From: Varanus komodoensis
Taxonomy: Eukaryota; Chordata; Lepidosauria; Squamata; Varanidae
NCBI RefSeq assembly: GCF_004798865.1
Contig: NW_025335468.1
Coordinates: 691,472 to 755,471 of the forward strand
Direction: 5' to 3'
Length of the DNA: 64,000 nucleotides
Shown here: positions 50,746-63,414 of the stretch, in pieces
Layout of the letters: each line of letters opens with the position of its first letter
Position numbering within the stretch: the first letter of the stretch is position 1
The notes under the pieces: model-generated
The model's database searches: none
Told to the model about the DNA's origin: nothing
The model's input: only the letters and a program-made list of their open reading frames with translations
Made by a program: the position numbers and the translations under genes

Positions 50746-50787
50746 GTCCGTTCCATTCCGTTCCATTCTGTTCCATTCCTTTCCATC
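50746..50787. repeat. TTCCA/GGAAT pentamer repeat
   Basis: Four imperfect 10-base units of the form CGTTCCATTC or TGTTCCATTC. It makes one minus-strand frame read MERNGTEWNGMER, which is low-complexity and not a gene. Confidence 0.8.
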
Positions 50788-52526
50788 TTTGAGTGTGGGG
50801 TGTGCATTTGCGCACTTGCAAAGTGTGCCTAAAAATTATCCCCTGCCACACTGGGGGTCAGGCGTTGTGAGAGTGGTGCAACCTGAAATTAAGGGCTTCA
50901 TGATTGCAAATCATGTGGGCAGTCCTGACTATGTTAAATGTGAAACACTGATACCAAATTACCCCGGCAGTTCTTTGCAGGAAAGCATACCGAATAGGCA
51001 CACTCATCAGATGCCATAAGCACTGCTGAGCCATCTGTACCCAGTCATCAGAGAAAGGCACACACGCCTCTTGCAGTTCCAAGTTTCAAAGGCAAGATTT
51101 ACTCATCTAACCTGGAGCTTAAAAGCCGCCTGTCTTTCTTGAAGGTGAGGTTGCATGGCTGACCTGTTGCTATAGGGAGGCACAAATGTTTGCCAGTATG
51201 TCATGCAAGACACGTGGTGGCTGATGGGCAATTTTGTAAGACTGTTGAGGGGGGTATGACTGGCCCATTCTTCTGCATAGTGATTGTCCTTGCTCGGTTC
51301 CTCTCCCTGGTCCACTTTTGTCTTGCTGTCATCTCTGGTCAAATAGGTTTTTGAAATCTACCTCAAGTTTTCTTACAGATTTCTTTTTAGAAGGCAAGCA
51401 GATGGTTCAGTCATAGCTAGTGTGAGACCCTGATAAGTGGTAAATGAAAAGGTTATTTGTCCTGGGAGCCCATCACTAGCTGCACAGATGATCTGTAAAT
51501 TGCAGAAATATACATAAAACTCTCCATTTGTACATTTTCATTTTCTCCCAATAAAAAGGCTAATTGAAGTTGATTTTTCATTTCTCAGGCAGTTCTCTTT
51601 CCCAGTCAAGTATTTCAGATCCTGGTTGCTTGAAAGACCAAGGAGCTGATCTCCAGCGTTTTGCCTGGACTGGCCAACAGAGCAGTGGCTTTGAGGATTG
51701 CCCTCACTCCCTTCTGCTCTTGTGAGCAAGGTCGGAGAGACAGCAGGCATCCTTTTGCCACAAAGACGGCTGTTAATGGACATAAACGTGTGGCAGTGCA
51801 GGTGGAGAAGCAGTGCAATTATGTCTTGTGCAAGCATCACATTAATTTTTGTGTGGCTATCTCTGCTCTCTGGCAGAAGAGAACTATCACATCTCAGCAT
51901 GGGCCTGCAGATTTAAAGCACTCCTGAGGAAATCTACACAAAAGCCCTTTCCGCATGGCAGGGATGCTGTGAAGGTATTTGTGCAAAACACTTTTACTGC
52001 TGTTGGAGCACATGCTTATGAATACCAGCAGTTTCCACTCTGTTGAAAATGTGATCTTGTTTCATGCACAGGTGCAGTTGTGGGAGGAGGAGCTGGAAAG
52101 GTGATGTGTGCAGGGAAATGGTCCTTGAGGGAGGGAGGGAGGGAGGGGTCTTGCATGGGGGTGAGGAGGGTGGAAAGCGCCTGAAGCGTCCAAGCTTGCC
52201 TCCTTCTCAGAGTTGCTGCTCTTTTGTGAAGGCCAACAGGACCCTTCCTCTTGTGGGACCCTTCCCAGTCCCCGAAGCACCCACCCCTTCCCCAGAGCAG
52301 CACCGCAAGCTTAACACACACTGGACTAAGCACCTTGGAAAAAAGTGACATGTCAAAGTGTTGCAGCGGAATGGAAGCAAATGGCAGAGATAGTGCAAGG
52401 AGGAGAGCGTGAGGAGAGCATCTTGTGACAGGCCTGAGGGCCGGGCACTATCAATGCCTTGTGTGGATTCCTCCTTTGGTAATACTTGGGTTGACATGTC
52501 CCCCACCTTAAAGAGCCCTTTATTGT

Positions 52527-52545
52527 AAAAAAAAAAAAAAAAAAA
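52527..52545 (+). repeat. Poly(A) tract, 19 A
   Basis: An uninterrupted A run after CCCTTTATTGT. It could be the tail of an old retroposed copy, but no recognisable body or flanking duplication precedes it. Confidence 0.8.
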
Positions 52546-53182
52546 GACTTGGAAACCCCCCTGTAGCATACAGGTTTAAAGACCATTTCTGTGTCATTGA
52601 ATTCCCAGGACTTCCAGGGAAGACATGTTGGGATCATTTCCATTCATATCAGCAGAATTTAAGGAGCTAAAACGGTCATTAAAGAAGCAGACTCATGGGA
52701 ACACGAGACCCCCTGGAAAGATTTGCACTGAATATGAGCTGTGGGTTTCTCATTCTCAAGTCTACTGAATGCAGCTATGAATTATAAATGGTTGCCATCG
52801 GGATGCTGTTTCCTGTCCCCAGTGATTTGGTTGCCCATCTGCCTAGCTCTGGTTTTTCAAATCTGTGTGAAGCAATTCCTTTCCATGCTTTTGCCACTTC
52901 CACCCAGTTCTTCCTGTGCCTCGGTGCTATCATGCTTCTTCTGCATCTTGTTAACACAATGGATTGTACATGTTTTCATTACACAAATACTGCTCTGCCT
53001 CTCTTGATTGCCTCTGCAAAAGCCCCCATCCTAGAATTTGCTGAAAAATATTCTCAATCCATAAGTAAGCAGTCTGTAAATTCAGATTGTTCTGCAGTAG
53101 GGTTAAATCATAGAACCCACATTTGCGTGAAGTTTCTTGCCACACAAAGCTCAGTGTCAGTGTTTGCTCAGTGTCACATCCC

Positions 53183-53230
53183 ACTCAATTCAGAGGGGCT
53201 TATTCCTAGCTGGATGTGCATAAGTCTGTG
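53183..53230 (+). repeat. Short dispersed repeat, degraded copy
   Basis: CACTCAATTCAGAGGGGCTT then ATTCCTAGCTGGATGTGCAT, parallel to the 40945 copy. Confidence 0.5.
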
Positions 53231-53542
53231 CCCCTTCCCTTTTAGGGTGAAGTCTGATGATGTCTATATGGTGGTGAAGAGACATGCCCTCTCTCCCCGA
53301 ATCCCTTTCACATCCCACAAATCTGCTTTAAGGCCTCGCGAACCCTCTCGAGAAGATAAGCAGTGGGGGATACACATGAGCAGAGGTCCCATTGCCTGAG
53401 CAAAAGCCTGCTTTAGTGACATTGATCATGTACTGCCTGTAGTCTGCAAATTTTGAACCCCACCCCATTCCCACCAACTGGGAAAGGAGAGTAGGTAGAT
53501 TTCAAATGAAGGTTGGACTCAACAACTGTATGGAACTAAGAA

Positions 53543-53670
53543 GTGGACAGCTTGTGGCCTCCAGATGCGTTGGCCTACAATTCCAGCGCTGCCAGCCACC
53601 AGGTCAATGTGGAGCCATCATGGGAGTTGTAGGCTGGAACATCTGGATGACTACAAATTGCCCATTCCTG
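53543..53670. repeat. Quasi-palindromic squamate repeat, copy
   Basis: GTGGCCTCCAGATGCGTTGG and CCTACAATTCCAGC in the left half correspond to GGGAGTTGTAGG, CTGGAACATCTGGATGAC and CAAATTGCCCATTCCTG in the right half. Confidence 0.7.
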
Positions 53671-56379
53671 TACTCTTTTTCAGGAACAGAAAGTCAGTCT
53701 AGATCCCTTCCAGTCCATGCATTTTGCCCAAAGGGCTGGCAAGTTATATATGAACAACATCGAAACTATCAGGATTCAGTCAAGCTATTCAATTCCGTAC
53801 ATTAGAATTGATATTCTGAGCCCTACAAAGATTTTGCCATCTATTTCAGAACTTCTTGCCTCTCTGCATTGACCTCACAGCACCTGGACACAGCCAAGAT
53901 GATGTCAAGAAGTCTGCAGCGTATTTGCTCTGTCCACTCATGCCCTCATGTTCTCCCTTCAACAGTTTTAATTTTCTGCTGGGTGTCGGGCACCTCCATG
54001 GGGATTTCTTGTGAGCAATGCATTACCTGTGGCTGCTTCTCACCTGCTGCTCCCTTTCCGTTTCTCACAAGGGCATAGTAAATTTTACTTCACCTGTGCA
54101 TTGCTTCAGAAGGCTCTCTTGATATTTTACCTTTTCTCATAGAAGCTGTCAGAGCAGATTAATTGTGGCTTAATGTGTGCCACTCAGATGTCACAATAGA
54201 CCATCATTATCTTGTCATCTCCTTTGCTGGCTTTTCGTCTATCAGCAATAAATGCACTTCTCTCCTTCTGTGTGCTCTACATGTCCTCCACAGAGCATTT
54301 GCTTGCTGTTTTGGGTAGTTAACCACATTTCCAGTCTCTCATATACTAGGTCACTGGAAATCTGCCATTGTTTTAAACACTTCCCCTTCCAGGGAAGTCA
54401 GCTGTTTTAGGCATCATGCCATGGAATGATGTTAATGGCACTAAGAAGCAGCATAATTGCTCAGCATGTCCTGCCATTTCAATCTGCTGCTCCAGAAATC
54501 AGACCCTCTCCCTGCCTCCCACACCAAGAACTCCTATCAGAAAAGGCTATGCGAGGCACGCAATGGGCCAAAACTCAAGAGGCCAAGAACAAGGATGAGC
54601 TTATCAAGTCTGAGACAGAATGGTTCTCAGGAGGAGGAAGACATCTGTGTACTTCTGAGCTGGAGCGCACCCCTCCTTTCCCCTACCTTTTAAAGCATCA
54701 CACCTTGTGTGCCTGGAAGGAGACCTTCGTGGGGGTAGATGTGTCATGGAGGAGCATATCCATCTCACGCTTGCTATCATTATGGAGCAGTTGCTTTAGG
54801 GAGACCCTTTGTGTGGCCACCGCCATGGAAGGGTTCTGCACTTAGAAATGAGTTTCTGCCAATTGCTGGCAGCATTAAGGTTTGGGTTCTGCAAAACTAG
54901 ACGCAACCCTCTCCCACCAAGCCAGAGACCTGGCACTGATAATGACACGGATATCTGACACTGATTAATAAATGCTAGCCAGGTGCCAATGAAGATCATT
55001 CTTCCCATTCTGGGGCAATTTGCAAAGGCGCTGATGGAGATATTTCACAGCAAATCATATGATCTAGCACTGCAATCCTCCAAAGCATCTAAAGCTGCAC
55101 ATTGGAATGGCTGAACGAAACTCTCCCCCCAACACACGCTGCAGGAGAGAAGAGGACCAGCCCATCAAGCTGCTGCCTCTCTCATGACAGCGAAACTGGA
55201 CACACCCTCATTTGGTCCATGAAAACCATTCTAGTCCAGGCTGAATGCTGAGCCAATTCTGCCTAGGTACTGCCTGAAGTCTAGGCCTTCACTGCAAAAG
55301 GACTCGGTGCCCTCATTTCTTTTCAGTCTATGCATGTGCAGACTGGTGCTGGTCTATACGTGTGTCTCGTTGCTCTAAATTTTAGAGTCTAAAGCAAGAT
55401 ATGGGAGCAGCACCACAGCAGCCGTGCAAGTACCACCAAAGGGTCTGATGCATAGTGGAGACTCACAGCAGTGTGTGGACTGGTGCGATGATGCCCTCAT
55501 GGGATTATCCAGCAGGGCCATTCCACTCTTGCGGTTCTGTCACCCCACATAGCGAACACAATAGGCACGGATGTGCTGCTTTTCCCCCAGCCCAGTGCTG
55601 GTGCTGAGATCCTCTTCTCTCTTCTTATGGACAGAAAAAGAAAGCCAAGCCTTGTGTTATTTTGCTATCCTTTATTATTTCAACCAGGAGGTCTCCTCTA
55701 CAAAACAAGGGGCCTGGTTCTCCAAAAATATGGTTCTGCAGAGAAAACGCTCCTACTTTGTAGAGATCAGTGATGATGAAATCACACTGGCATAGTAACT
55801 ATAGCAGCAGTAGTAACATTTTCCCCATCCTATTTTTTGAGGGGGGTCTATCAGGTTGTTATTATAAAATGTCTGCTCCATGGATTTAAACATCTCCAAA
55901 CACAATAGAAAGAAGGTGCTATCGGAGTCTAGCTGGACTGCCACCTCTGCTGCTAGTAAAGAAGTAATCTACTGTGTAGCCATATTTTGTTTCACCTTTT
56001 TTCCTGTTTGCACACAATATGTTAGATGGTTATCACACGAAGAAGAAGAGATACCTGAACAAGATACAGCTAAGAGCTCTAGAGTTAAAAATGAACACAC
56101 AACTCTCAAATTTCCAGTCACGCAAAGAAATGACGTTTGGTTTGGGGGCCTGATGGGGCAGGGCGTGGGGTGCTATTTCCCAGAAAGGTTGGCTGGAGCA
56201 ACTGCTCAGTTTGTCAGTGGTGATAATAATACTTTGCATTCTGTAGTAGCACCTTTAATCAAAGGCTAACCTAGCATTTGGGGGAACCAGTTGGAGATCA
56301 TTTTAGAACCTGAAGAAACTTCTGCCTTGGGAAGCCCAGTATGAAATCAAGAGGGACTTCTTTGTGGTGAGGTTTTAGT

Positions 56380-56545
56380 TAACCCACTCATGGCTCTGTA
56401 CATGTAATACCTTCCCTGTGAGGTAGGGAAGTGTTATTATCCCCATTGCACAGATAGGCAAACTGAGGCAATGAGCAGTTTGGGACTTGCCCAGAAAGTT
56501 ACTCTGTGGTGAAGAAAGAAAGAGCCCAGGGTCTCCAGCAATCCT
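56380..56545 (-). repeat. MIR-family SINE
   Basis: On the minus strand it reads CAAGTCCCAAACTGCTCATT, GCCTCAGTTTGCCTATCTGT, GCAATGGGGATAATAACACT, TCCCTACCTCACAGGGAAGG and TATTACATGTACAGAGCC. This is the diagnostic core and 3' half of MIR. The tRNA-like head, toward 56545, is largely eroded. MIR is an ancient amniote SINE. Confidence 0.82.
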
Positions 56546-56995
56546 CCATCCCACACCCACACATAGAAGCACATTAGTTCCCATATATTTGTGTGACCTC
56601 CAATTCCCTACCAAGCCACCCGTTGTCAGCCAATCAGTGCCACCATCATCACTGGCTGGTGATGGGAAACACCTTTCATCCTGCTTCCTCACCTGTACCA
56701 GCATTATAAATTTTGTACTGGAACAGTCTTTAAAAATGATTGATGTACATGTAGTGATTGATGCTTTTTAATTTTCATGGAAACTGACAAATGGAAGGGG
56801 GTTTTCTGTATCCTTTTGACAGCTAAAAGACTGAAGCTTGAACAACCATTGGCATGTTGAGCAGTCACCTCCTTTAACTGAGGGCGTATCGACACTTTCA
56901 ATATTTGAGTGGCTGGCATATGGACTCTACCATCAATTGGATACTTATTTGGATATTTGACCTGCTTTTGTTGAAGCATATGTATAGTTGCCGGT

Positions 56996-57020
56996 AAGTT
57001 GTATGCATTTCATACAACTT
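56996..57020. repeat. Perfect 10-bp inverted repeat (hairpin)
   Basis: AAGTTGTATG and CATACAACTT are exact complements around CATTT. It is isolated in intergenic sequence. Confidence 0.85.
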
Positions 57021-57555
57021 CATCTATGTGTGTTTAAACAGAGGGACATTATGTTGGAAAAATTGGGTTGGCCAGGCATGCCTCCCCTCTGAGGCATCAC
57101 AGCAGGTGTCTGCAGGCAGCATCAGGGGCGCTTGCCTTATGATGAAGTCTCTTCCTCTCTTCTACGATGTGTAGGTCAGCGTCCCCCACACTGTAATGCC
57201 CTCAGATGTCCTTTTCTGCTGCCACCAGCCAATGGGGTGACGGGGTGGGGGAAATGCCCATGATGACAGCATAATGCGGGGTGTGTGATACTCGATGTTT
57301 CAGGGCAGAGGGAGGAGAGCTCAACCCGGGAACGCCCTGGCTGCATATCCCTTGAGGGTGTTCTACTCAGAGGCTATATCAGCAGATGTGGTAGGAATGG
57401 CTGAGTGTCGTGGCTTTAGGGGCAGCAACTGCTGCTACCTGCCACTCCCAGGACACCCGATTGCTTCATGAACATTAACGAATGAAGACAAAACTAACAC
57501 CAGAATGTTCCTGAGAAAACTTATTGTCCTTCGAGCAGGAGGGGTTCTCTAAATG

Positions 57556-57687
57556 AGGCTTCCCCAAAGTAGTGCCCTCCCATTGTTTTGGACTACACCC
57601 CCATCATTCTGGTCCTTTGGCCTGTTGAGCTGGGGCAAATGGGAATGGTAGTCCAAAACTCTTGCAGGCACCATGTTGAGGAAGCCT
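57556..57687. repeat. Quasi-palindromic squamate repeat, reference copy
   Basis: This is the clearest copy. AGGCTTCCCCAAAGTAGTGC and TTGTTTTGGACTACACCCCC at the left are mirrored by GGGAATGGTAGTCCAAAACT and GGCACCATGTTGAGGAAGCC at the right. The element is non-coding and about 130 bp, which suits a foldback or MITE-like origin, though I cannot name it. Confidence 0.75.
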
Positions 57688-58844
57688 ACTCTGATTGTAT
57701 GAAGTTGCGGTGACTTTCCAAGGTTCACCTGGCAAACTCAGGCAAAACTAGAAAGGTTACTTTTCGTTGTGGGCTGTGATTGGTGGAAGAGGGGCAGGTG
57801 ATGGTAACTGCAGGGGGATTTTGCTCCATGTGCTATTCTGTGACGGCCGGACTGAGGGTGGAGGGGAGCAGAAGCCTGGTGCAGAGGGTCAGCATCTCGT
57901 GCCAGAGGCAGCGTGCCTCGTGGTGCCAGGTGCTGGGCAACTTAAGTGTCCTGGGCTTCCCGTTGGGACATCTGCCTGCCTGCCGTGGAAACAGAGAACC
58001 AGCCTAAACAGGCTTGGTCTGAATCAGCGGGGCTCTTACGTGCTTCAGCCAAGCTTACCACTGTTATTATAAAACTGGATGCTTGTGTTAAAAGGGGCAG
58101 CCTAGTCCAAGATAAGGCTGCAGGGCGCATGCTCTCAGGCTCTGTCGGTGTGTATTAACCAACCGCCACTGCTTGTACCCTCTACCTGCCAATGCCACCT
58201 GCCAGCCATCATACCTGATGTCCGGCATTCGCTTGATAGGTGTATCAAGCACTTCTGTAGTTTGTTGTGTTGCTTTGGCCATCCTGGAACTGCAAAAATC
58301 GGTGTGGAGGCTGATCTCGTGCCTCTGATGAATTTGGCACAGGGCTGTGGAGCTGGGCTGTGGCTGGTAGGTCACACGTTGCGCAGACCGGATATGCCGT
58401 TTTTTCCAGCCCATTATTTAAGTGTGAGCAGCAAATTTGTTGGGACACTGCATGCAAGGTCAGCTGATACAGAAAACCGGACCTCTGCCAGGGTTATCTG
58501 CTCTCAGGGCCACCGGTGGCATCCCCCTCCATTCAGAATGCACCTGTCCCCTCTCTGTAAGGGTTGATCTGTTTCTCCTGCTTCTTGTCACTAATAATCC
58601 CATTGCCAGATGTGTAATATCATGACCAGCTAGTTAACAGTCCTTGGGAGGTTATGGTGACATGGAAGAGCCAGATTTGGGTTGTTGTGAGTTCTACAGC
58701 CCTGCTCTTTGTGACTATTTGGGGGAAGCCAAGGAGGTACAGAGGAAAAGATCAGCAACTATCAAATGCTTTGTGGATTTTAGGATATTTTGTTGTGCAT
58801 CCATGCACTGGAACATAGGAGGATTCTGTTCCAATTGAAAGCAC

Positions 58845-58850
58845 TTTATT
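58845..58850 (-). other. Minus-strand AATAAA, candidate distal SYT7 end
   Basis: TTTATT on the plus strand reads AATAAA on the minus strand, in context AAGCAATAAAGTGCTTTC. By synteny SYT7 should read leftward into this region. If its 3' UTR is very long, this could end it. Nothing else ties it to SYT7. Confidence 0.2.
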
Positions 58851-60898
58851 GCTTCCGTCAAAGAGAGGGACTAGTAACTTGTCATTAGATGACTTTTTGC
58901 TCACACTTTGCAACATAACACAAATGATGCAATTTGGGGGATCACTTGGTCAATCTTCACAAAACACAATGGTGCAATATGGCATTAAAATCAAAATGGT
59001 TATGAATTACTAACAATACAAGTCACTAATAAAGAATAAATAACAAATAATAATTATTGATACCAAATAGCTTAATGAACAGCGATGATTTTACTGCAGA
59101 CTTGGAAGCAGTGGAAGAAAAGGCTAGCATGTCTTAGAGCACAGAACTGATAAATACTGCAACAGGAAGTTGTGTATTTCCTGGACTGCTTTGGCATGAA
59201 AGTGTTTTGATATTCAACACACACGCATTTATTTGCATCTGATTGGCTGACAGCTACACAGGTGGGGCACAAAAATAAAAAGCAAGCCCCTCCTATTTCA
59301 ACAGTTTGGTTTTATTTTTTTTTTTCCAGTAAGACTTTACCTGTTAAACAAATCGCTAAATCATGTCTCATGGTCTCCTCTTCTTCCCTTCTTCCCCACA
59401 ACCCCTTGCAACAATGCAATAATAAAGAAATGTATAAAAACTTCATCAGGGCCTTGATTTTTAAAAAGCCTGCCCAGCTGAGAGGATGCCAAGAAATGCC
59501 ATAGTGGGAAAGAAGTCAAAGCCCAATTCAATCTTTCCTACAAGATTCCTGGGTTTTGTTATTGTTATTTTGTTTTTCTCCTTTGGCCAAAGATTCTCCA
59601 GCTATTTTAGGCCATTCCTCTAATCCTGCAGGCTTCCTGTATTCTTAGCAATGTAACATATATAAAAACGTGCCTGCCAGAAATATTATTTCGGCATCTG
59701 TACATCATATAGGAAAAAAAAGATTCCATAACACACTGAGTCAATCAACAAGATACCCTTAACCCCTCCCCTCCCCTCCCACCCAACTATTATACATGTT
59801 TGGACAGTCAGCCGGCTCAGGGAAGGCTTGAGCGAACAGGCCCGTGGGTTGACTGCCTGGAAGAAGCAGCTAAATGCCCTGCGTTGAAGTGCTGTGGCAC
59901 TCCATAGGATTGGTGAAGGATGGTACTGACTGCCCCGCTTTGATGTGCGTAGTGGGCTTCTCTGCACAATGCTTTTTTCTGGATTCAGACAAGGCATTGG
60001 AGGGGAGAAGGGCTTCCACAGTTTACTTGCCTCTGCTTTATAGATGGAAGGCTCTCAAGTGGAATGCGCAGGCAATGAGGTGGCTAAGCTGCTGGCTGCA
60101 GGGAGGGCCTGAAAGTTTGTCGGGCAAAACACAGTGGTGATTTGGGTAATCAACTGGAGGACTTATTTGGACTACAAGTGGGGACACTGTTGCATGCTTG
60201 GGTACATAAAGGCTTTCACTCAGGCCATGAAGAAAGCCAGGAGAGGATGAGAGGCAGCTTTGTTGGAGCAGGAACATACAGGGGTCTGAACAGCTGGATG
60301 GGCGGGAGGCATGTTGGGAAAAAGGAGATGGACAGGTGCGTATGCTGCTATGGTGGGGAACTAAAAGGTGAAATGATGCACATAAGTATGAAGGCAACTG
60401 ATGCTGCTGGATTTTAGCACCAGCTGTGTATTCCTAACAGGACTGCTGAGCTGGATTTGTTATGAGGCTGAAAGAAAAAACATCTCTCACTCCAAGTTAA
60501 TATGATGGAATTTTCACAAAATTGGGATTTGTCCTTTTCCCCACCCAGACGTTTGTGTCTGGCCTACCTCATTACTGCCACCCTAGAGCTAGAAAGTCCC
60601 AGATATCCCAGTATCCGTTCAATTCATTTCTCACAGCATGTGCTGCCATGTTTACTAGCCTCTCTCCACCTTTCCACTGACCTTCCAATATCTAACCAAG
60701 AAAATGCCATTTCCTCATAAACTGACAATGTTGGCAACTTGACATTTGCACACTATTCCTATTTTGGTATGTGTGTTGTGTGCTGTGTATGTGTGTGGGT
60801 AAAGGTGTTGCCTCGACTGTCCATTTGGGCATTCGTGCCCTACAAACAGTGAGTCCATGCTATAGCATCTCAGAAATACCGTGTAAATAGAGCATCAG

Positions 60899-60912
60899 TG
60901 CCACCTAGTGGA
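60899..60912 (-). promoter_or_regulatory. CTCF-like binding motif
   Basis: The minus strand reads TGTCCACTAGGTGGCACTG around these positions. The core CCACTAGGTGGCAC agrees with the CTCF core pattern (CCnCnAGnnGGCnC). Occupancy cannot be judged from sequence. Some CTCF-like sites are carried by repeats, but I see no repeat around this one. Confidence 0.45.
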
Positions 60913-61514
60913 CATTTGCATGCCTGCGTGTTCCTGGTTGTGATCCATCTCAGGCTAGGGTTCTTGGGAGAGCAGGCAGTTTTCATTTATTCTGCCTTGG
61001 CTGCTGTTAGTGATGGTCAGTCCGCTGCTTCATCACAAGGCTTGCAGTATGCATCAGGAAAGATATTTGGTGGATTAAAATACAGTCATAATCACCCAAC
61101 AAACTCACTGGGGCCCAGATCAAATGGCTGCTAGCCACGCAAGGGAAGGCAGTCTGAGCAGAAGATGAAATGCTGTGTAGGTGGCAAAGGGCACCTGAGT
61201 TTAATGTGGTCCTCACAGTAAAGGAGGAAGTGCAATACTGACTGGTCCATATGCAGAAAGACTGCCAGAGGAATCTCTTCTGGCAGCAGGAATAGCTGCT
61301 CTTGCCTTGAGAAATCAGATCAGAATGTTGGCACTGGAGGCAGAAAATCCAAATGGTACTTCCCATTACAGTAAAAATATTACAGTAAACATAGGGCTTT
61401 CTGCAGCCTTTTAATGGTTCCCCTAAACTAACATCTTGTGTTGCCTGCCTTGCCCTGCCCGGCCTAATGGTGGGGTCAGGTCCTGTGGACCAGGGCGGGC
61501 AGAAGGTAGATTTC

Positions 61515-61600
61515 CAGGGATTTTGGACTTCATCTTGCAGAAGCCCCTGCCAGTATGGCTAGGAATACTGGGAGCTGAATGCCAAAACATCTGGTGAATG
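61515..61600. repeat. Quasi-palindromic squamate repeat, partial copy
   Basis: GGGATTTTGGACTTCATCTT, CCAGTATGGCTAGGAATACT and GGGAGCTGAATGCCAAAACA keep the core. The outer arms are missing. Confidence 0.5.
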
Positions 61601-61784
61601 ACTTTCTGCACACTCTTGCAGTGAAGTTAATATCTGGCCTTACAGATAGTTTGGTATAGGAAGGAATGTTTTCTGGAGCTGTCAGATTTTGTGGAAAAAG
61701 TAGGCAGCTGTTGGGTTGGTGAAAAGAGACAGAGGCTGGTCCTTCCTCAACTAGCCATCCTGTGCCCATCTAAAGAAACGGGGG

Positions 61785-62010
61785 AACAGGTTCTTAAGCA
61801 ACCGAGAATGATGAGGGCTGGGAGATCAAGTCTTGAGAGGAAATGTAGAAGGACTGGGGCATGTCTAGACTGGCAAAGAAACAATTGAGGGGATTTGATA
61901 GCCATCTTCCAGTATTTGAAGGGCTGCCACGTGGGTGATGGAGAAAATGGGTTCTCCATTGCTCTGAAAGCTTGGACCAGGTTCCATACTAAGAACTGAA
62001 AAGATTCAGG
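61785..62010 (+). mobile_element. CR1-like LINE fragment, ORF2 C-terminal region
   Basis: One plus-strand frame reads EQVLKQPRMMRAGRSSLERK then CRRTGACLDWQRNN. Another reads DLIAIFQYLKGCHVGDGENG then FSIALKAWTRF. These match the CR1 C-terminal pattern (RATRMIRGLE..., ...IFKYLKGCH.EDG..LFS). It is short, frameshifted and old. The orientation is opposite to the CR1 at 48.5-49.7 kb. Confidence 0.65.
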
Positions 62011-63387
62011 ACAAGAACTGCAAGACTGCCCTGAAAAAATTAGGTATGTCAACTTTTCACAGATGCGTTTTTAAAAATAGTCATGCTGCCTTTGAGATAT
62101 TAAGGGTCCTACCTGCTGCTCCCACCCTTGATTCTTGCAAGCCTCTGGAGCTAGAATCCAGTGCACAGAACGAGGTGTGGTGGCAGCAACCTTCACACCT
62201 CACACCCAGCATTTCCTTTGGATGGCGGTTTTTGGGCATTCAGGTGAAGCAGTGCAGAGGGGAAACGACAGAAGCCACCGGCTTCCTTCCTCCCAGACCC
62301 ACCCCCTTGCCATGCCCCCTCTCCTCATCCCTGAGGTGTGCTCCAGAGAGGCAGCCAACAAGCCCAGACACAGTGGCTTCTTGTCAATGTGCCTTGGTCC
62401 CCACTCTCAGTGGCGAGTCTCTCTGTCAAGGCGAGAGCTGGTTCCATTGCTGTCTTAACGTGACTATCTAGGAAAGATGCTCTGTTTTTCTTACTCTTCC
62501 CTGATACTGAGTGATGTCATATTGGCATGAGAATGAAAAAACAAAGGAAAATCAGGCAAAGCACTCCGGGATCAAGAAGTAATCTCCAACCATGGTGGAG
62601 TAATTGTACAAAGAAACCGACTTCTAAGTAAAGAATGGGATTATTTTGGCAGTATGACCTAAATTCCTCAGACTCACATTAGGGAAGTCTTGGTTTCCCT
62701 GTAAAAACACATCCTTCTCCATTATAGAAACTAATCTGGGGAGATGTCAGAAGTCTCTTAGCAGAACTGCAGGAGAATCCAGCAGGGTGAGCAGGGCTTC
62801 GTTCGCTTGTTTCCAATGGAAGGGCGGTGGGCTGGGCAAAAGCATGCTTTGGCAGCCAGGTGAGGAACTCGGGGGTGTCCCTGTGGATCAGAGTGGGCAG
62901 TGAGCTTGTGGCTGATGGGGTGGGGCAGCCGAGATGGGCGGGTCGTTCGGGGGCGGGGGCAGTGACTTGGGCCACGCATGCAACAGGGTTGCCTGGGCAC
63001 GGACCAGGCCGCACTTGAATTGCTTACCGCAGAAATGCAGGCGCGCTCAGCACGTCTCTTCTGCCCCTGCCAAGCAAGAGGGGTATTCAGAGCTAGGCTT
63101 TCCTTAGTGCTACCATCACCTGCTTGACCTGGTGACGTGTGCTGCATGGCTTCCAGTCCCATGTGCCACAGGGGGGTTAAGAGAATATGGCTGCCTTGCC
63201 TCTCCCTCTTCCTTCTCCCCTCTGCTCCAAAGCTCTGCATCCTTTGCTCCTCCTTTCCCACATGGCATAAGCTCTCTGTCCATTCCTGCTGGGCTGTCCA
63301 TCCAATCCCCTCAGAGAAATCATTTCTCCAGGACTGAGAAAAAGAAAACACAAGACACACATACAAAGGCCCATCACGCATAGTTAC

Positions 63388-63414
63388 AACACACACACGC
63401 ACACACACAACACA
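63388..63414 (+). repeat. CA-rich dinucleotide repeat
   Basis: Interrupted (CA)n: ACACACACACGCACACACAC then AACACACC. Confidence 0.85.

Larger units (their letters stand above)
49716..56379. other. Intergenic region, middle part
   Basis: No coding exon was recognised. It contains a pentamer-based repeat (50746-50787), a GGGA run (about 52128-52148), a 19-A tract (52527-52545), a short dispersed repeat (53183-53230) and a quasi-palindromic repeat (53543-53670). Other sequence is unassigned. Confidence 0.55.

Noticed and set aside
50358-50807. 149-codon minus-strand open frame
   Set aside because: Its N-terminus is the TTCCA simple repeat, and the remainder is Pro/Ala/Ser-rich with no recognisable domain.
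52128-52148. GGGA-rich run as a quadruplex or regulatory site
   Set aside because: It is a short simple repeat with no supporting context.
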